A stretch of 64,000 bases of DNA from Niallia sp. XMNu-256. GTDB taxonomy: Bacteria; Bacillota; Bacilli; Bacillales; Cytobacillaceae. The stretch lies in assembly GCF_036670015.1 (NCBI RefSeq), contig NZ_CP137636.1:846501-910500 (forward strand), written 5' to 3'. Positions within the stretch are counted from its first letter, which is position 1. Every line of letters starts with the position of its first letter. Positions 45,826 to 54,993 of this stretch are shown here, one piece after another. Below the pieces are notes generated by a model, which ran no database searches, was not told where the DNA came from, and saw only the letters and a program-made list of their open reading frames with translations. The translations under genes were made by a program, and so were the position numbers.

Positions 45826-45842
45826 TTTGTTATTTATAAGTG

Positions 45843-46157
45843 GTTAGCGGAAAATCATTGTTTGAAGTAGAAATTGCTGTTATCAATGGGTCGATAGCGT
45901 CAAAATCGTAGCCTTAAGTAAAAATTGCAGTTATCAGCAAGACGATAGCAGCAAAATCATCGCCTAAAGTAAAAAAATAGCAGTTATCAGGCAGGCGATA
46001 GACGCAAAACTAACACTTGAAGCGTAAAATTGCAGTTATCAGCAAGTCGATAGCGGCAACATCATTGCCAGAAGTAAAAAAATGCTGTTATCAGCACGGT
46101 GATAGCAGCAAAATCCATGCCTTAAGTAGAAAATTGCTGTTATCTCTAAGGGCATAG
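45843..46157. repeat. Degenerate tandem array of hairpin units
   Basis: About six units of 50-60 bp with consensus AAGTA-AAAATTGC-GTTATC, 6-8 variable bases, CGATAGC-GCAAAATCAT-GCC. Within each unit TTGCAGTTATC can pair with GATAGCGGCAA (10 of 11 pairs), so the array forms a row of imperfect hairpins. The units have diverged and two (1 and 6) are incomplete. It fills the gap between ytwF and livF. No protein is encoded. Confidence 0.85.
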
Positions 46158-46197
46158 AAACAACTCCGTGGTTCGACTCGGAAAATTGCCTTTCACC

Positions 46198-46905
46198 TCA
46201 ATGCCCTCCAAGATAGGCCATCTTCACTTGTTCACTTGCTCGAAGCTCTTCTGCAGCTCCATGAAGCACGACTCTTCCGGTTTCGATAACATAGGCACGA
46301 TGAGCAATCGATAGAGCCATATTGGCATTTTGTTCAACAAGCATAATGGTGGTGCCAGTTGAATTAATTTCTTGGATAATATGAAAAATCGTTTTAACTA
46401 AAAGCGGTGCAAGTCCCATTGAAGGTTCATCTAAAAGCAATAAACGAGGTCTTGCCATTAAGGCTCGTCCCATCGCTAACATTTGTTGCTCGCCGCCTGA
46501 AAGTGTACCAGATGCTTGCTTTCTCCTTTCAAGCAGCCGAGGAAATAGTTCATATACTTTTTCGAAATCCTTTTTTATTTCTTGCTTATCCCTGCGAAGA
46601 TACGCCCCTAACTCAAGGTTTTCCTCCACACTCATCGCTGCAAAAACTCGTCTCCCCTCAGGAACTTGAGAGATTCCTTTTTTTACAATCCATTGTGTTT
46701 GTTTTCCATCAATTGAAACCCCGTCAAATGTGATACTACCTTTTTTAGGATTTAATAAACCAGAAATCGTTTTAAGTAAGGTTGTTTTCCCAGCGCCATT
46801 GGCTCCGATTAATGTAACAATTTCTCCTTGTTTTACGTCTAAAGAAACTTCCTTTAAAGCATGGATATTTCCATAATAGACATCAATTCCATCTACTTTT
46901 AGCAT
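46198..46905 (-). CDS. livF: Branched-chain amino acid ABC transporter ATPase LivF
   Basis: 235 residues from ATG 46905 with GGAGGTGTC upstream; the longer frame reaching into livG is not used. Walker A GANGAGKTT, signature LSGGEQQ, Walker B LLLLDEPSMGLAP, and the LivF-type end (VLHGAAEELRASEQVKMAYLGGH). Last gene of livJHMGF. It pairs with LivG to drive import of Leu, Ile and Val. Confidence 0.94.
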   Translation of the reverse strand: MLKVDGIDVYYGNIHALKEVSLDVKQGEIVTLIGANGAGKTTLLKTISGLLNPKKGSITFDGVSIDGKQTQWIVKKGISQVPEGRRVFAAMSVEENLELGAYLRRDKQEIKKDFEKVYELFPRLLERRKQASGTLSGGEQQMLAMGRALMARPRLLLLDEPSMGLAPLLVKTIFHIIQEINSTGTTIMLVEQNANMALSIAHRAYVIETGRVVLHGAAEELRASEQVKMAYLGGH

Positions 46906-46906
46906 A

Positions 46907-47686
46907 TTATGACACCTCCTCACCCAGGTAAGCCTCAATGACTTTTGGATTATTTCTAATCTCATCAGGAGATCCTTGCGCAATTAATTGTCCATGATCC
47001 AACACATAAATCCGTTCACATACCCCCATAACCAATTGCATATCATGCTCAATGAGAATCACGGTTAAATTAAATTTCTCACGAATAAAGGCAATCAATT
47101 TCATTAAGTCCCTTGTCTCGTGGGGGTTCATACCGGCGGCAGGTTCATCGAGCAGTAATAATTCTGGATTTGCGGCAAGGGCCCTTGCGATTTCAAGTCT
47201 GCGTTGCTGTCCATATGGGAGATTTTTAGCCTTTTCGTGTTTGTACGGATCTAAGTCAAAAATCTTTAAGAATTCAATGGCCTTCTCTTCCATTTCTTTT
47301 TCTCCGGAGAAATGCTTAGGCAGACGTAGGATGGAAGATATCATCGAGTGTTTTGCTAATGAATGGTAGGCAACTTTTACATTATCAAGGACAGATAGTT
47401 CCTTAAATAATCGAATGTTTTGGAAGGTTCGGCTAATTCCTTTTTGGGTGATTTGAAAAGGGTGAAGCCCATTTAACTTTTGACCATTTAGCAAAATACT
47501 TCCCTCGGTTGGGACGTAAACACCTGTCAATAGATTAAAAAAAGTCGTTTTTCCGGCCCCATTTGGTCCAATTAATCCAACTAATTCCCCTTTATGAATT
47601 TCTAAATGAACACCTGAAACAGCTTTTAAACCGCCGAATACAATCCCAGCATGGTCCACTTTAAGCAGAGGTGTGTTTGTTTCCAT
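46907..47686 (-). CDS. livG: Branched-chain amino acid ABC transporter ATPase LivG
   Basis: 259 residues. Walker A GPNGAGKTT, GISRTFQNIRLF, signature LPYGQQRR, Walker B LLLLDEPAAGMNP, IEHDMQLVMGVCERIYVLDHG and a terminal VIEAYLGEEVS. The 26-nt overlap with livM and 1-nt gap to livF suggest coupled translation. Confidence 0.95.
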   Translation of the reverse strand: METNTPLLKVDHAGIVFGGLKAVSGVHLEIHKGELVGLIGPNGAGKTTFFNLLTGVYVPTEGSILLNGQKLNGLHPFQITQKGISRTFQNIRLFKELSVLDNVKVAYHSLAKHSMISSILRLPKHFSGEKEMEEKAIEFLKIFDLDPYKHEKAKNLPYGQQRRLEIARALAANPELLLLDEPAAGMNPHETRDLMKLIAFIREKFNLTVILIEHDMQLVMGVCERIYVLDHGQLIAQGSPDEIRNNPKVIEAYLGEEVS

Positions 47687-48635
47687 TATGAGGTCCTCCT
47701 TCCTCTACTGGACGATTCTTAAAAAAAGATGTTAGTTCTTTTGTGCCCATCAATCCTTGTGGACGATATAACATCATGATAACGAGCACAAGACTATAAA
47801 TGACCATCCGTGTTTCAGGGTAATCTTGTAGGAAAGTCGAAACAATAGTTAACAGAATGGCAGCAATGACCGACCCTGAAAGACTACCTAAACCACCAAG
47901 GACAACATAAATTAAAATGTCAAATGATTTTAAGAAACCGAAATTTGATGGTTGGATAATATAGAAGTTATGTGCATAGAGAGAACCAGCAACACCTGCA
48001 AAGAAGGCGCCGATAATAAAAGCACTCACTTTGTAGTAGGTCGTGTTTATTCCCATGGCATCTGCAGCAATTTCATCTTCTCTAACTGAAATACAAGCCC
48101 TTCCGTGGGTGGAACTCGTAAAATTTCGAATCACGATAATCGTAATAAGAGTTGCAAAGAAGACCCATGGCCAAGTGGTTAAGTGGGAAACTTGCATTCC
48201 GCTCGCACCGCCAACATAATCAATATTCAGTAATATAATCCTGACAATTTCACCGAATCCTAGTGTTGCAATGGCCAAATAATCGCCTTTTAAACGAAGG
48301 GTCGGAATTCCAATGACAATCCCTGATAAGGCTGCCGCTATACCACCCGTTAGAATGGCAAGTGGAAAGGGAAGACCGAGCTTCATTGTAATGACGGCTG
48401 ATGCATAAGCGCCGACCGCTAAAAATCCTGCATGTCCAATTGAAAATTGTCCGGTAATACCGATAATCAGATGTAGACTAACTGCTAGAATAATATGAAT
48501 AGATATTGTAAAGATCATATTTTGGTAGAAGGGATTAATTTGTCCTCCGAGAATTAGGTATTGAATAATGAAAAACACAGCAACAGCTAATAGAATGGAT
48601 AGCCAAAATCCCTTCGTCAGTTTAATAAAAGACAT
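47661..48635 (-). CDS. livM: Branched-chain amino acid ABC permease LivM
   Basis: 324 residues from ATG 48635, chosen because AAGGGGTGA precedes it; the GTG 9 nt upstream lies within that site. Eight to nine transmembrane helices, with the LivM motif GITGQFSIGHAGFLAVGAYASA, ALSGIVIGIPTLRLKGDYLAIATLGFGEI and the EAA-like loop VREDEIAADAMGIN. It forms the channel with LivH. Confidence 0.94.
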   Translation of the reverse strand: MSFIKLTKGFWLSILLAVAVFFIIQYLILGGQINPFYQNMIFTISIHIILAVSLHLIIGITGQFSIGHAGFLAVGAYASAVITMKLGLPFPLAILTGGIAAALSGIVIGIPTLRLKGDYLAIATLGFGEIVRIILLNIDYVGGASGMQVSHLTTWPWVFFATLITIIVIRNFTSSTHGRACISVREDEIAADAMGINTTYYKVSAFIIGAFFAGVAGSLYAHNFYIIQPSNFGFLKSFDILIYVVLGGLGSLSGSVIAAILLTIVSTFLQDYPETRMVIYSLVLVIMMLYRPQGLMGTKELTSFFKNRPVEEGGPHNGNKHTSA

Positions 48636-48647
48636 GGTGTTCACCCC

Positions 48648-49526
48648 TTACACTTTTTCCTTTGCATTTTTGCCAAACAGGCCTGATGGTCGGAAAATTA
48701 AAATAAGGATTAAAACAATAAAGGCTACACCATCACGCCATAAGGAAAACCCTGCAGCACTTACAAGAGATTCGATCACACCTAGTAACAGTCCTCCGAC
48801 CATGGCACCCGGAATGATGCCGATGCCACCTAAAACTGCGGCGATAAACGCTTTTAAACCTGGAATAATCCCCATTAACGGGTCGATTTTAATATAATAG
48901 AGACCGAAAATAACTCCAGCTGCTCCTGCTAAAGCAGAGCCAATTGCAAAGGTTGCTGAAATTGTATTATTAACATTGATTCCCATTAATCTAGCTGCAT
49001 CATAATCGAGTGAAACGGCCCGCATCGCTTTTCCAATCTTTGTTTTATAAACAATGAATTGTAGCAAGATCATCAGGGCAACTGAAATTCCTAAAATGGA
49101 AAGAGATTGACTGCTAATAGAGATGCCAAATAATTCAATATTTTTAACAGGAAGAACATCTCCGGGATAAGCTACTGGTTGTGCCCCGCGTAAATAAATA
49201 AAACCATTCTCAATAAATAAAGAAACACCAATAGCGGTAATCAAAGCTGCAATTCTCGTTGCATTACGTAATGGTTTATAGGCAATTCTCTCAATAAGGA
49301 CTCCAAAAATAGCACATATAACCATAGATAGAATGAGAGCTGGGAATAATCCAATTTCAAGAACAGTAATAGAGAAGAAACCTACAAATGAGCCGATCAT
49401 AAACACATCGCCATGGGCAAAATTAATTAACTTAACAATCCCGTATACCATCGTGTATCCAAGTGCAATAAGTGCATATATACTTCCAAGTGAAATTCCG
49501 TTTACAACTTGCTGTAAAATTTCCAT
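48648..49526 (-). CDS. livH: Branched-chain amino acid ABC permease LivH
   Basis: 292 residues. Hydrophobic throughout; motifs GISLGSIYALIALGYTMVYGIVKLINFAHGD, AVSLDYDAARLMGINVN and GLKAFIAAVLGGIGIIPGAMVGG identify LivH. Twelve nt before livM. The livJ terminator lies upstream, so downstream genes depend on partial read-through or their own promoter. Confidence 0.94.
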   Translation of the reverse strand: MEILQQVVNGISLGSIYALIALGYTMVYGIVKLINFAHGDVFMIGSFVGFFSITVLEIGLFPALILSMVICAIFGVLIERIAYKPLRNATRIAALITAIGVSLFIENGFIYLRGAQPVAYPGDVLPVKNIELFGISISSQSLSILGISVALMILLQFIVYKTKIGKAMRAVSLDYDAARLMGINVNNTISATFAIGSALAGAAGVIFGLYYIKIDPLMGIIPGLKAFIAAVLGGIGIIPGAMVGGLLLGVIESLVSAAGFSLWRDGVAFIVLILILIFRPSGLFGKNAKEKV

Positions 49527-49564
49527 ATATGCCCACCCCTAATTTAAGTCATCTAAATCCATTT

Positions 49565-49593
49565 AGAAAAAGGGGGCTTAGCCCCCTTTTTCA
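49565..49593 (-). terminator. Terminator between livJ and livH
   Basis: GAAAAAGGGGGC pairs with GCCCCCTTTTTC around TTA. Strong stem with a T-run on the minus strand. It likely raises livJ mRNA above the rest of the operon. Confidence 0.88.
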
Positions 49594-49636
49594 ATATTGT
49601 CCTATCGGCTAACATTATGATGTTAGCCCAACACGA

Positions 49637-50824
49637 TTATGGATTTACCTTTGTTTCAAAGACTTGTTCGCCATTTTCATAAGTTAAGATCGTGGCTGTT
49701 TTTACAGGATTATGCTTTTCGTCATATGTGAAATTACCTGTTACGAGAGATAAATCTGTTGTTTCTGCTAATGCTTTCTGAATCGCTTCAGAGTCACCAG
49801 ATCCAGCACGCTTAATCGCATCAGCTAGTAAATATCCAGTATCATATCCAAGTGCATTAAAAGCATCAGGCTTTTTGCCATGTTTCGCTTCAAAGGCATT
49901 TACAAAGCTTTGTATTTTTTCATCTGTATCCCCAGAAGAGTAGTGGTTCGTAATATAAGCGTTATTAAGTGCATCAGCACCTGCAATATCAACTAGAGTT
50001 GGAGAGTCCCAACCGTCCCCGCCCATAAATGGTACGTCTAATCCTAATTCTTTTGCTTGCTTTATAATTAATCCAGCTTCTTCGTAATAACCAGGAATAT
50101 ATACAAACTCAGGACTTTTACCTTTAATACTTGTTAATTGGGTACGAAATTCAGTATCCTTTGCTGCGTAAGCTTCTTGAACGATAACTTTTCCGCCTTT
50201 TGCTTCAAAGGCTTTCTTAAAAGCTGCTGCAAGCCCTTTAGCATAATCACTGTTATTATCAATTAAAATAGCAGCCGACTTTACCCCTAAGTTGTCTGCT
50301 GCAAAGTTAGCTGCAATTTCACCTTGGAATGGATCGATAAAACATGTTCTAAACAGAAAATCATTTAACTTTCCATCTTTAAAAGTAATATCTGGATTTG
50401 TACCAGATGGTGTGATTACAGGTACTTTATTATCTTGAGCAAGTTGAACTTGTGCTAATGTATTTGTTGTTGTAGCAGCCCCAACAATCGCAGATACTCC
50501 ATCTTGATTAATTAATTTTAAAGCACCACTTGTTGCCTCAGCTGCTTCAGACTTATTATCATGTTTGATTAACTCAATTTTCTTCCCATCAATGCCTTCT
50601 TTGTTAATTTCTTCGATTGCCAGTTCTAATCCATTTAAAATTCCTGTCCCATAAGAGGCGACGTTTCCTGATAATTCCAGGTTGGCACCGATTTTAATTG
50701 TGTAACCGCCGTCACTCTTTTTTTCGGTAGTAGAGGTTTGTTCCGCTCCACCAGAACATGCGGCTAATACACCAGCCGATAGGACAAGTGACATAAATGT
50801 GGCTTGTAATCTTCCTTTTTTCAT
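49637..50824 (-). CDS. livJ: Branched-chain amino acid-binding lipoprotein LivJ
   Basis: 395 residues from ATG 50824 (GGGGGAT just upstream). Lipobox VLAACSGG (Cys about 23). Type I periplasmic-binding-protein fold: IKIGANLELSGNVASYGTGILNGLELAIEEIN, AIVGAATTTNTLA, VITPSGTNPDITF and MGGDGWDSP. It captures Leu/Ile/Val or related amino acids outside the membrane. It heads the livJHMGF operon. Confidence 0.94.
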   Translation of the reverse strand: MKKGRLQATFMSLVLSAGVLAACSGGAEQTSTTEKKSDGGYTIKIGANLELSGNVASYGTGILNGLELAIEEINKEGIDGKKIELIKHDNKSEAAEATSGALKLINQDGVSAIVGAATTTNTLAQVQLAQDNKVPVITPSGTNPDITFKDGKLNDFLFRTCFIDPFQGEIAANFAADNLGVKSAAILIDNNSDYAKGLAAAFKKAFEAKGGKVIVQEAYAAKDTEFRTQLTSIKGKSPEFVYIPGYYEEAGLIIKQAKELGLDVPFMGGDGWDSPTLVDIAGADALNNAYITNHYSSGDTDEKIQSFVNAFEAKHGKKPDAFNALGYDTGYLLADAIKRAGSGDSEAIQKALAETTDLSLVTGNFTYDEKHNPVKTATILTYENGEQVFETKVNP

Positions 50825-50844
50825 TGTCATCCCCCTTGTTTTAG

Positions 50845-50875
50845 TGACTTTTCTACTAATTAGATAGAAAAGTCA
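50845..50875. promoter_or_regulatory. Perfect palindrome in the livJ leader
   Basis: TGACTTTTCTA (50845-50855) and TAGAAAAGTCA (50865-50875) are perfect inverted arms of 11 bp, 21 nt from the livJ start. A further palindrome, TAGAATATTCTA, is at 50893-50904. Either could be an operator; the first could also be an mRNA hairpin. Neither is a good match to the CodY consensus. Confidence 0.55.
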
Positions 50876-51074
50876 GAATAAATAATATATTTTAGAATAT
50901 TCTACATCATTAAATCTATTACGTCTATTGTTTTACAAAAAATAGGGTATCATTAACTGTTTACAATTGATTAGACAAAAGTCTGTTAATGACATTAAAT
51001 TGAATATTCTAAAGAATAAAATAGATAATAATGGAAATAATGATAAAAATACTCTCGAAGTGGGGAGATAAATA

Positions 51075-51260
51075 ATGATTAAAGTAAAACTGTTCGATAC
51101 CGAACATGAAAAAGATTTAGAAGTAGAAATAAATTATTTTCTAGAGGATTTAGAGGAGCATCAGTTGGTTGATATTAAGTATAATGTCGCTGCAATGCCA
51201 GAAGAGGATGACGATGAACAAATCTATTGTTTCTCAGCCATGGTCATTTATCGTAAATAA
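51075..51260 (+). CDS. cse60: Sporulation protein Cse60
   Basis: 61 residues, acidic (MIKVKLFDTEHEKDLEVEIN, then DLEEHQLVDIKYNVAAMPEEDDDEQ). The start and length match Cse60, a SigE-dependent mother-cell protein of Bacillus of unknown function. GTGGGGAGAT precedes the ATG. A possible SigE promoter (GAATATT about 51003, GATAATAA further down) is too weak to call. Confidence 0.85.
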   Translation: MIKVKLFDTEHEKDLEVEINYFLEDLEEHQLVDIKYNVAAMPEEDDDEQIYCFSAMVIYRK

Positions 51261-51290
51261 GCAACCAAGGGAGAAGCTTGGTTGCTTATT
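51256..51290. terminator. Bidirectional terminator between cse60 and ytfP
   Basis: AATAAGCAACCAAG pairs with CTTGGTTGCTTATT (14 bp perfect) around GGAGAAG. It overlaps the stop of cse60 and the end of ytfP. Confidence 0.9.
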
Positions 51291-52548
51291 TATGACTAAA
51301 CTCCGCAGCATTTAATCCTGCCAATCTACCTGTAACAAAAGCCGCAGTAATATTAAATCCGCCTGTATATCCATGGATATCGAGAATTTCACCACAAAAG
51401 TAAAGACCCTCCATCAACTTGGATGACATGGTTTTCGGATCGACTTCCTTAACGGAAACCCCTCCACCAGTAATGAACGCTTTTTCAATGGGAAGGGTAT
51501 CATGAACATTAAAACGGAATTTCTTACAACTTTCGGCAAACAACCGCAGTTTGTCTTTTGATAGATTGTTTGCTTGTGTGGCAGGGTCAATCCCATTTTG
51601 CTCCAGCAAAAAGAGTAAATAGCGTTCAGGCATAAGATTTTTAAATACATTTTTAAGGCTTTTCTTCGGGTCTGCCTGTAACAAATGAATTAATTCTTGA
51701 AATAGAGGTTCTTCCTTTTTATCTGGAAAAATATCAAGGTTTACAACGACTTCCCTATTAACAGATTTCCTCAATTCTTTTACAATAAATTGACTGCATC
51801 GAAGGACAGCAGGACCACTGATGCCAAAATGAGTGAAAATCATATCCATACGGTGAGTAATGATTGATTTTCCTTTTGCATTTAATACGCTAAGCGCAAT
51901 ATCTCTCAATGAGAGACCTTGTAAGGTTTTTGTTTTAATAAACTTCTCATGAGAAATGACGGGAACTTCGGTCGGAAAAAGGTCTGTGATCGTATGACCG
52001 GCTTTTTTTGCCCATGCATAACCATCCCCAGTAGACCCCGTTTGTGGAACTGATTTTCCGCCTGCTGCGATAATTACCGCCTTTGTTTCAAAAGATTCAC
52101 CACTCATTAGTTGAACTGTTTTATTATGATTATCATGATAGTGAATCGTGCGAACGGGGCTATTTTTCCTTACCGCTATTTTGAGCACTTCCAATTTATG
52201 AAGTAGAGCATTGACAACAGTTTGGGCTTTATCATTGATAGGAAACATTCTTCCATGGTCTTCTTCTTTTAACTCGATCCCAAGCTTTTTGAAAAATAAA
52301 ATAATATCTTCATTATTAAATAAGGAGAAAGCACCGTATAAAAACCGTCCATTTCCAGGAATATGTTTAATCAAGTCGTCAACAGGCATTCGGTTCGTGA
52401 CATTGCAGCGACCGCCGCCTGAAATGGCAAGCTTACGACCTAACTTATCTCCTTTATCAATTAATAACACTTTGGCCCCAGACTCTCCGGCTGATAAAGC
52501 GGCCATTAAACCTGAGGGTCCACCACCAATTACAATCACATCGTACAT
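51286..52548 (-). CDS. ytfP: FAD-dependent oxidoreductase, HI0933/BaiN family
   Basis: 420 residues. Dinucleotide-binding [33 protein letters not shown] (about 8-41), [40 protein letters not shown], and C-terminal [20 protein letters not shown] and [19 protein letters not shown]. The family has flavin-dependent reductase members of unclear physiological substrate. It converges with cse60. Confidence 0.9.
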   Translation of the reverse strand: MYDVIVIGGGPSGLMAALSAGESGAKVLLIDKGDKLGRKLAISGGGRCNVTNRMPVDDLIKHIPGNGRFLYGAFSLFNNEDIILFFKKLGIELKEEDHGRMFPINDKAQTVVNALLHKLEVLKIAVRKNSPVRTIHYHDNHNKTVQLMSGESFETKAVIIAAGGKSVPQTGSTGDGYAWAKKAGHTITDLFPTEVPVISHEKFIKTKTLQGLSLRDIALSVLNAKGKSIITHRMDMIFTHFGISGPAVLRCSQFIVKELRKSVNREVVVNLDIFPDKKEEPLFQELIHLLQADPKKSLKNVFKNLMPERYLLFLLEQNGIDPATQANNLSKDKLRLFAESCKKFRFNVHDTLPIEKAFITGGGVSVKEVDPKTMSSKLMEGLYFCGEILDIHGYTGGFNITAAFVTGRLAGLNAAEFSHK

Positions 52549-52728
52549 TATATGTTAATCCTTTCTATCGATAAGTTCCGAATCATATTTTCTACTAATA
52601 AGTAGAATTCTTCTTGAAAGAAGAGTAAACTACAAATAGTGTATTTTCAAGTGCATTGTTAATAAAACGTAATAATTAATTACTATATAAACTAGAAATA
52701 GGATATAATTTAACTTCATTCAGCAAAA

Positions 52729-52945
52729 GCTCTGCACAGAAAGCTTGCGACAGGTAAAGAGGTACTCTACTTCTAAAAGTGGGGGTTCAAACCATGATGA
52801 ATGAGTTAAGACTCCGATGGATGCCGCGGATTTTTTACTTTTGAGCAAACTTAAAGGCGGACAGGGCGTCCTAATTAATCTAAAAATAGGGATGTGGCGC
52901 TTTGAAGGATGCTAAAATTTCGGCAGGTGAATTTAATTAATTTCT
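52729..52945 (+). repeat. Family-2 structured repeat, copy b (divergent)
   Basis: GCTCTGCACAGAAAGCTTGCGACAGGTA (52730-52757) matches the start of copies a and c, and GGCAGGTGAATTTAATTAATT near 52922-52942 corresponds to their A+T-rich end. The interior (GTGGGGGTTCAAACC, GACTCCGATGGATGCCGCGGA, GGCGGACAGGGCGTCC) has little in common with copy a. It ends about 40 nt before murJ, in the same orientation. Confidence 0.5.
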
Positions 52946-52981
52946 AGTTACAATTCCTACGTTGAGAAGGAGAAGGAATGA

Positions 52982-54598
52982 ATGTCATCAAAGCTTTTAA
53001 GGGGAACATTTATTTTAACTTTAGGAACGATTATTTCAAAAATGCTTGGTTTGTTTTACGTCATCCCGTTTGATGCAATTGTAGGACAAGAAGGAACAAC
53101 ACTGTATCAATACTCTTATGTACCTTATACAATCTTTCTTAGTATTGCAACGGGGGGGATCCCGTTAGCCATTTCAAAATTTATCTCGAAATATAATGCC
53201 TTAGATGAATATGCTGTTGGTCGAAAATTATTTAAATCTAGTCAATGGATTATGATTATTTCAGGCTTTGTCTCTTTTCTAATTCTCTATTTATCAGCTC
53301 CATTTCTTGCTGGTATGGTGATAAGAGATACTGATCAAGTAACAAATATTGAGGATGTTATTACGGTGACTCGTGCTGTTAGCTTTGCCTTAATTATTGT
53401 CCCTTTTATGAGTTTAAGCCGGGGGTTTTTCCAAGGACATCAATCAATGGGTCCAACAGCAGTTTCTCAAGTCGTAGAACAAATTGTCAGGATTGTGTTT
53501 CTATTAGCAGGTGCATATGTCGTATTAAATATCATGGGTGGGGACATCGTCACAGCTGCTAGTATCTCAACCTTCGCTGCGTTTGTTGGGGCAATAGGTG
53601 GTCTATTGGTTTTATTTTGGTACTGGTGGAGACGAAAACCTTATTTAGATGAATTGTTGTTAAAAGATAAAGGGACTGTTGATATTTCACTTAAAGAGAT
53701 GTACAAGGAAATTCTTGTTTATGCAGCTCCCTTTGTATTTGTCGGATTAGCTAATCCATTATTCCAATTTATTGATCAAATTACATTTAATCGGGCAATG
53801 GTTGAAATTGGCTTGGCTAAGCAGGCTGACTTCGCTTATAGTGCACTTAACTTTTACTCGCATAAGTTAGTGATCATTCCTGTTTCACTAGCAACTGCTT
53901 TTTCATTAACACTAGTTCCTAATATTACGAAATCATTTATAAGTGGTGAACGAAACGTTGTAAATAGTCAAATTAACCAAACGTTCCAAGTCATTTTATT
54001 TTTAATTCTGCCTGCTGTTACTGGAATGGCCTTATTGGCAGAACCGATTTATACTACCTTTTATGGCCATGACCCATACGGTACAGAAGTTTTGCGTTTC
54101 TATGCTCCAGTAGCACTATTATTTTCTATGTTTCCAGTTACCGCTGCAATTTTACAAGGAATTAACCAACAACGTTTTACGGTTTTAAGTTTATTAGTTG
54201 GACTCCTCATTAAATTGACCTTAAATATACCATTGATAAAATTAATGGAAACAAGAGGGGCTATTTTAGCGACTATCCTTGGTTATGTTGCTGCCATAAC
54301 GATCAATTTATTTGTTATTAAGTATTTTACAGGCTTTTCATTCAAGGTGACAGGACGGAGAAGTCTATTAATTTGTATTTTTACTCTTCTGATGTTCTTA
54401 GGTGCAGGCGGTACTTATGAAGTACTTTCGATGTTTTTCAATCCTACATCAATTACACAGGCGATCGTTATGATCATTATCACTGCATTAGTGGGGATCT
54501 TGATTTATGGCTATTTAAGTTTGAAATCTAAACTAGCAAATATCTTATTTGGTACAAGAGTTGATCGGATAAAGGAAAAGCTACATCTTCGAATTTAA
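52982..54598 (+). CDS. murJ: Lipid II flippase MurJ (YtgP), MOP superfamily
   Basis: 538 residues with 14 predicted transmembrane helices. Starts SSKLLRGTFILTLGTIISKMLGLFYVIPF, with SIATGGIPLAISKF and SRGFFQGHQSMGPTA, characteristic of the SpoVB/YtgP polysaccharide-transport branch of the MOP superfamily. B. subtilis YtgP can act as a MurJ, flipping lipid II for peptidoglycan synthesis. GAGAAGGAG lies before ATG 52982. Related proteins such as SpoVB are alternatives, but neighbours favour YtgP. Confidence 0.88.
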   Translation: MSSKLLRGTFILTLGTIISKMLGLFYVIPFDAIVGQEGTTLYQYSYVPYTIFLSIATGGIPLAISKFISKYNALDEYAVGRKLFKSSQWIMIISGFVSFLILYLSAPFLAGMVIRDTDQVTNIEDVITVTRAVSFALIIVPFMSLSRGFFQGHQSMGPTAVSQVVEQIVRIVFLLAGAYVVLNIMGGDIVTAASISTFAAFVGAIGGLLVLFWYWWRRKPYLDELLLKDKGTVDISLKEMYKEILVYAAPFVFVGLANPLFQFIDQITFNRAMVEIGLAKQADFAYSALNFYSHKLVIIPVSLATAFSLTLVPNITKSFISGERNVVNSQINQTFQVILFLILPAVTGMALLAEPIYTTFYGHDPYGTEVLRFYAPVALLFSMFPVTAAILQGINQQRFTVLSLLVGLLIKLTLNIPLIKLMETRGAILATILGYVAAITINLFVIKYFTGFSFKVTGRRSLLICIFTLLMFLGAGGTYEVLSMFFNPTSITQAIVMIIITALVGILIYGYLSLKSKLANILFGTRVDRIKEKLHLRI

Positions 54599-54632
54599 AG
54601 GGCCTCCTCTTAGGAGACCCTTCTTTTATCTG
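54598..54632 (+). terminator. Terminator of murJ
   Basis: AAGGG-CTCC with GGAG-CCCTT around TCTTA, followed by TCTTTTA. Confidence 0.82.
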
Positions 54633-54643
54633 AATTTGATTAA

Positions 54644-54844
54644 TTAATAGTAGTATTCTTCTGTATTTTGGCGGAAGCCAAGTCGTCTTTCAATTCGATC
54701 TACACGGCGGTTCAATTGGTCAATTTGTCTTTCTATTCGATCGAATTGACGTTCTAAACGTTCAAGTCGTCGCTCAACATTGCCACCTCCGCCGCCTGGA
54801 AACCCCGGGAAAAATTGGCCTGTTTGACGATAATCCATCATCAT
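54644..54844 (-). CDS. Small coiled-coil protein with Gly-rich N terminus
   Basis: 66 residues from an ATG at 54844 (AGAGGAG upstream). A Gly/Pro/Phe-rich start (TGQFFPGFPGGGGGN) precedes a strongly charged heptad repeat (RRLERLERQFDRIERQIDQLNRRVDRIERRL), a clear coiled coil, and an EEYYY end. Such small proteins are common in Bacillus and may be spore or cell-surface related; no function assigned. Confidence 0.72.
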   Translation of the reverse strand: MMMDYRQTGQFFPGFPGGGGGNVERRLERLERQFDRIERQIDQLNRRVDRIERRLGFRQNTEEYYY

Positions 54845-54993
54845 TGACATCTCCTCTTTCAATTATTTATTTTTAAAAATATACAGGGCTTTAACTTTCT
54901 GCTGATTTGCTTAGCACCTTGATTACAGTCTATGAGTTACGGCCATATTTGAAAGAGACAAACGCCTATTATAATGGGAAAGAAGTGATTTTA

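Noticed and set aside
45843-46157. CRISPR array
   Set aside because: Units are degenerate and contiguous, with no identical repeats separated by unique spacers, and there are no cas genes.
50825-50950. CodY box upstream of livJ
   Set aside because: No stretch matches the AATTTTCWGAAAATT consensus well enough to call.
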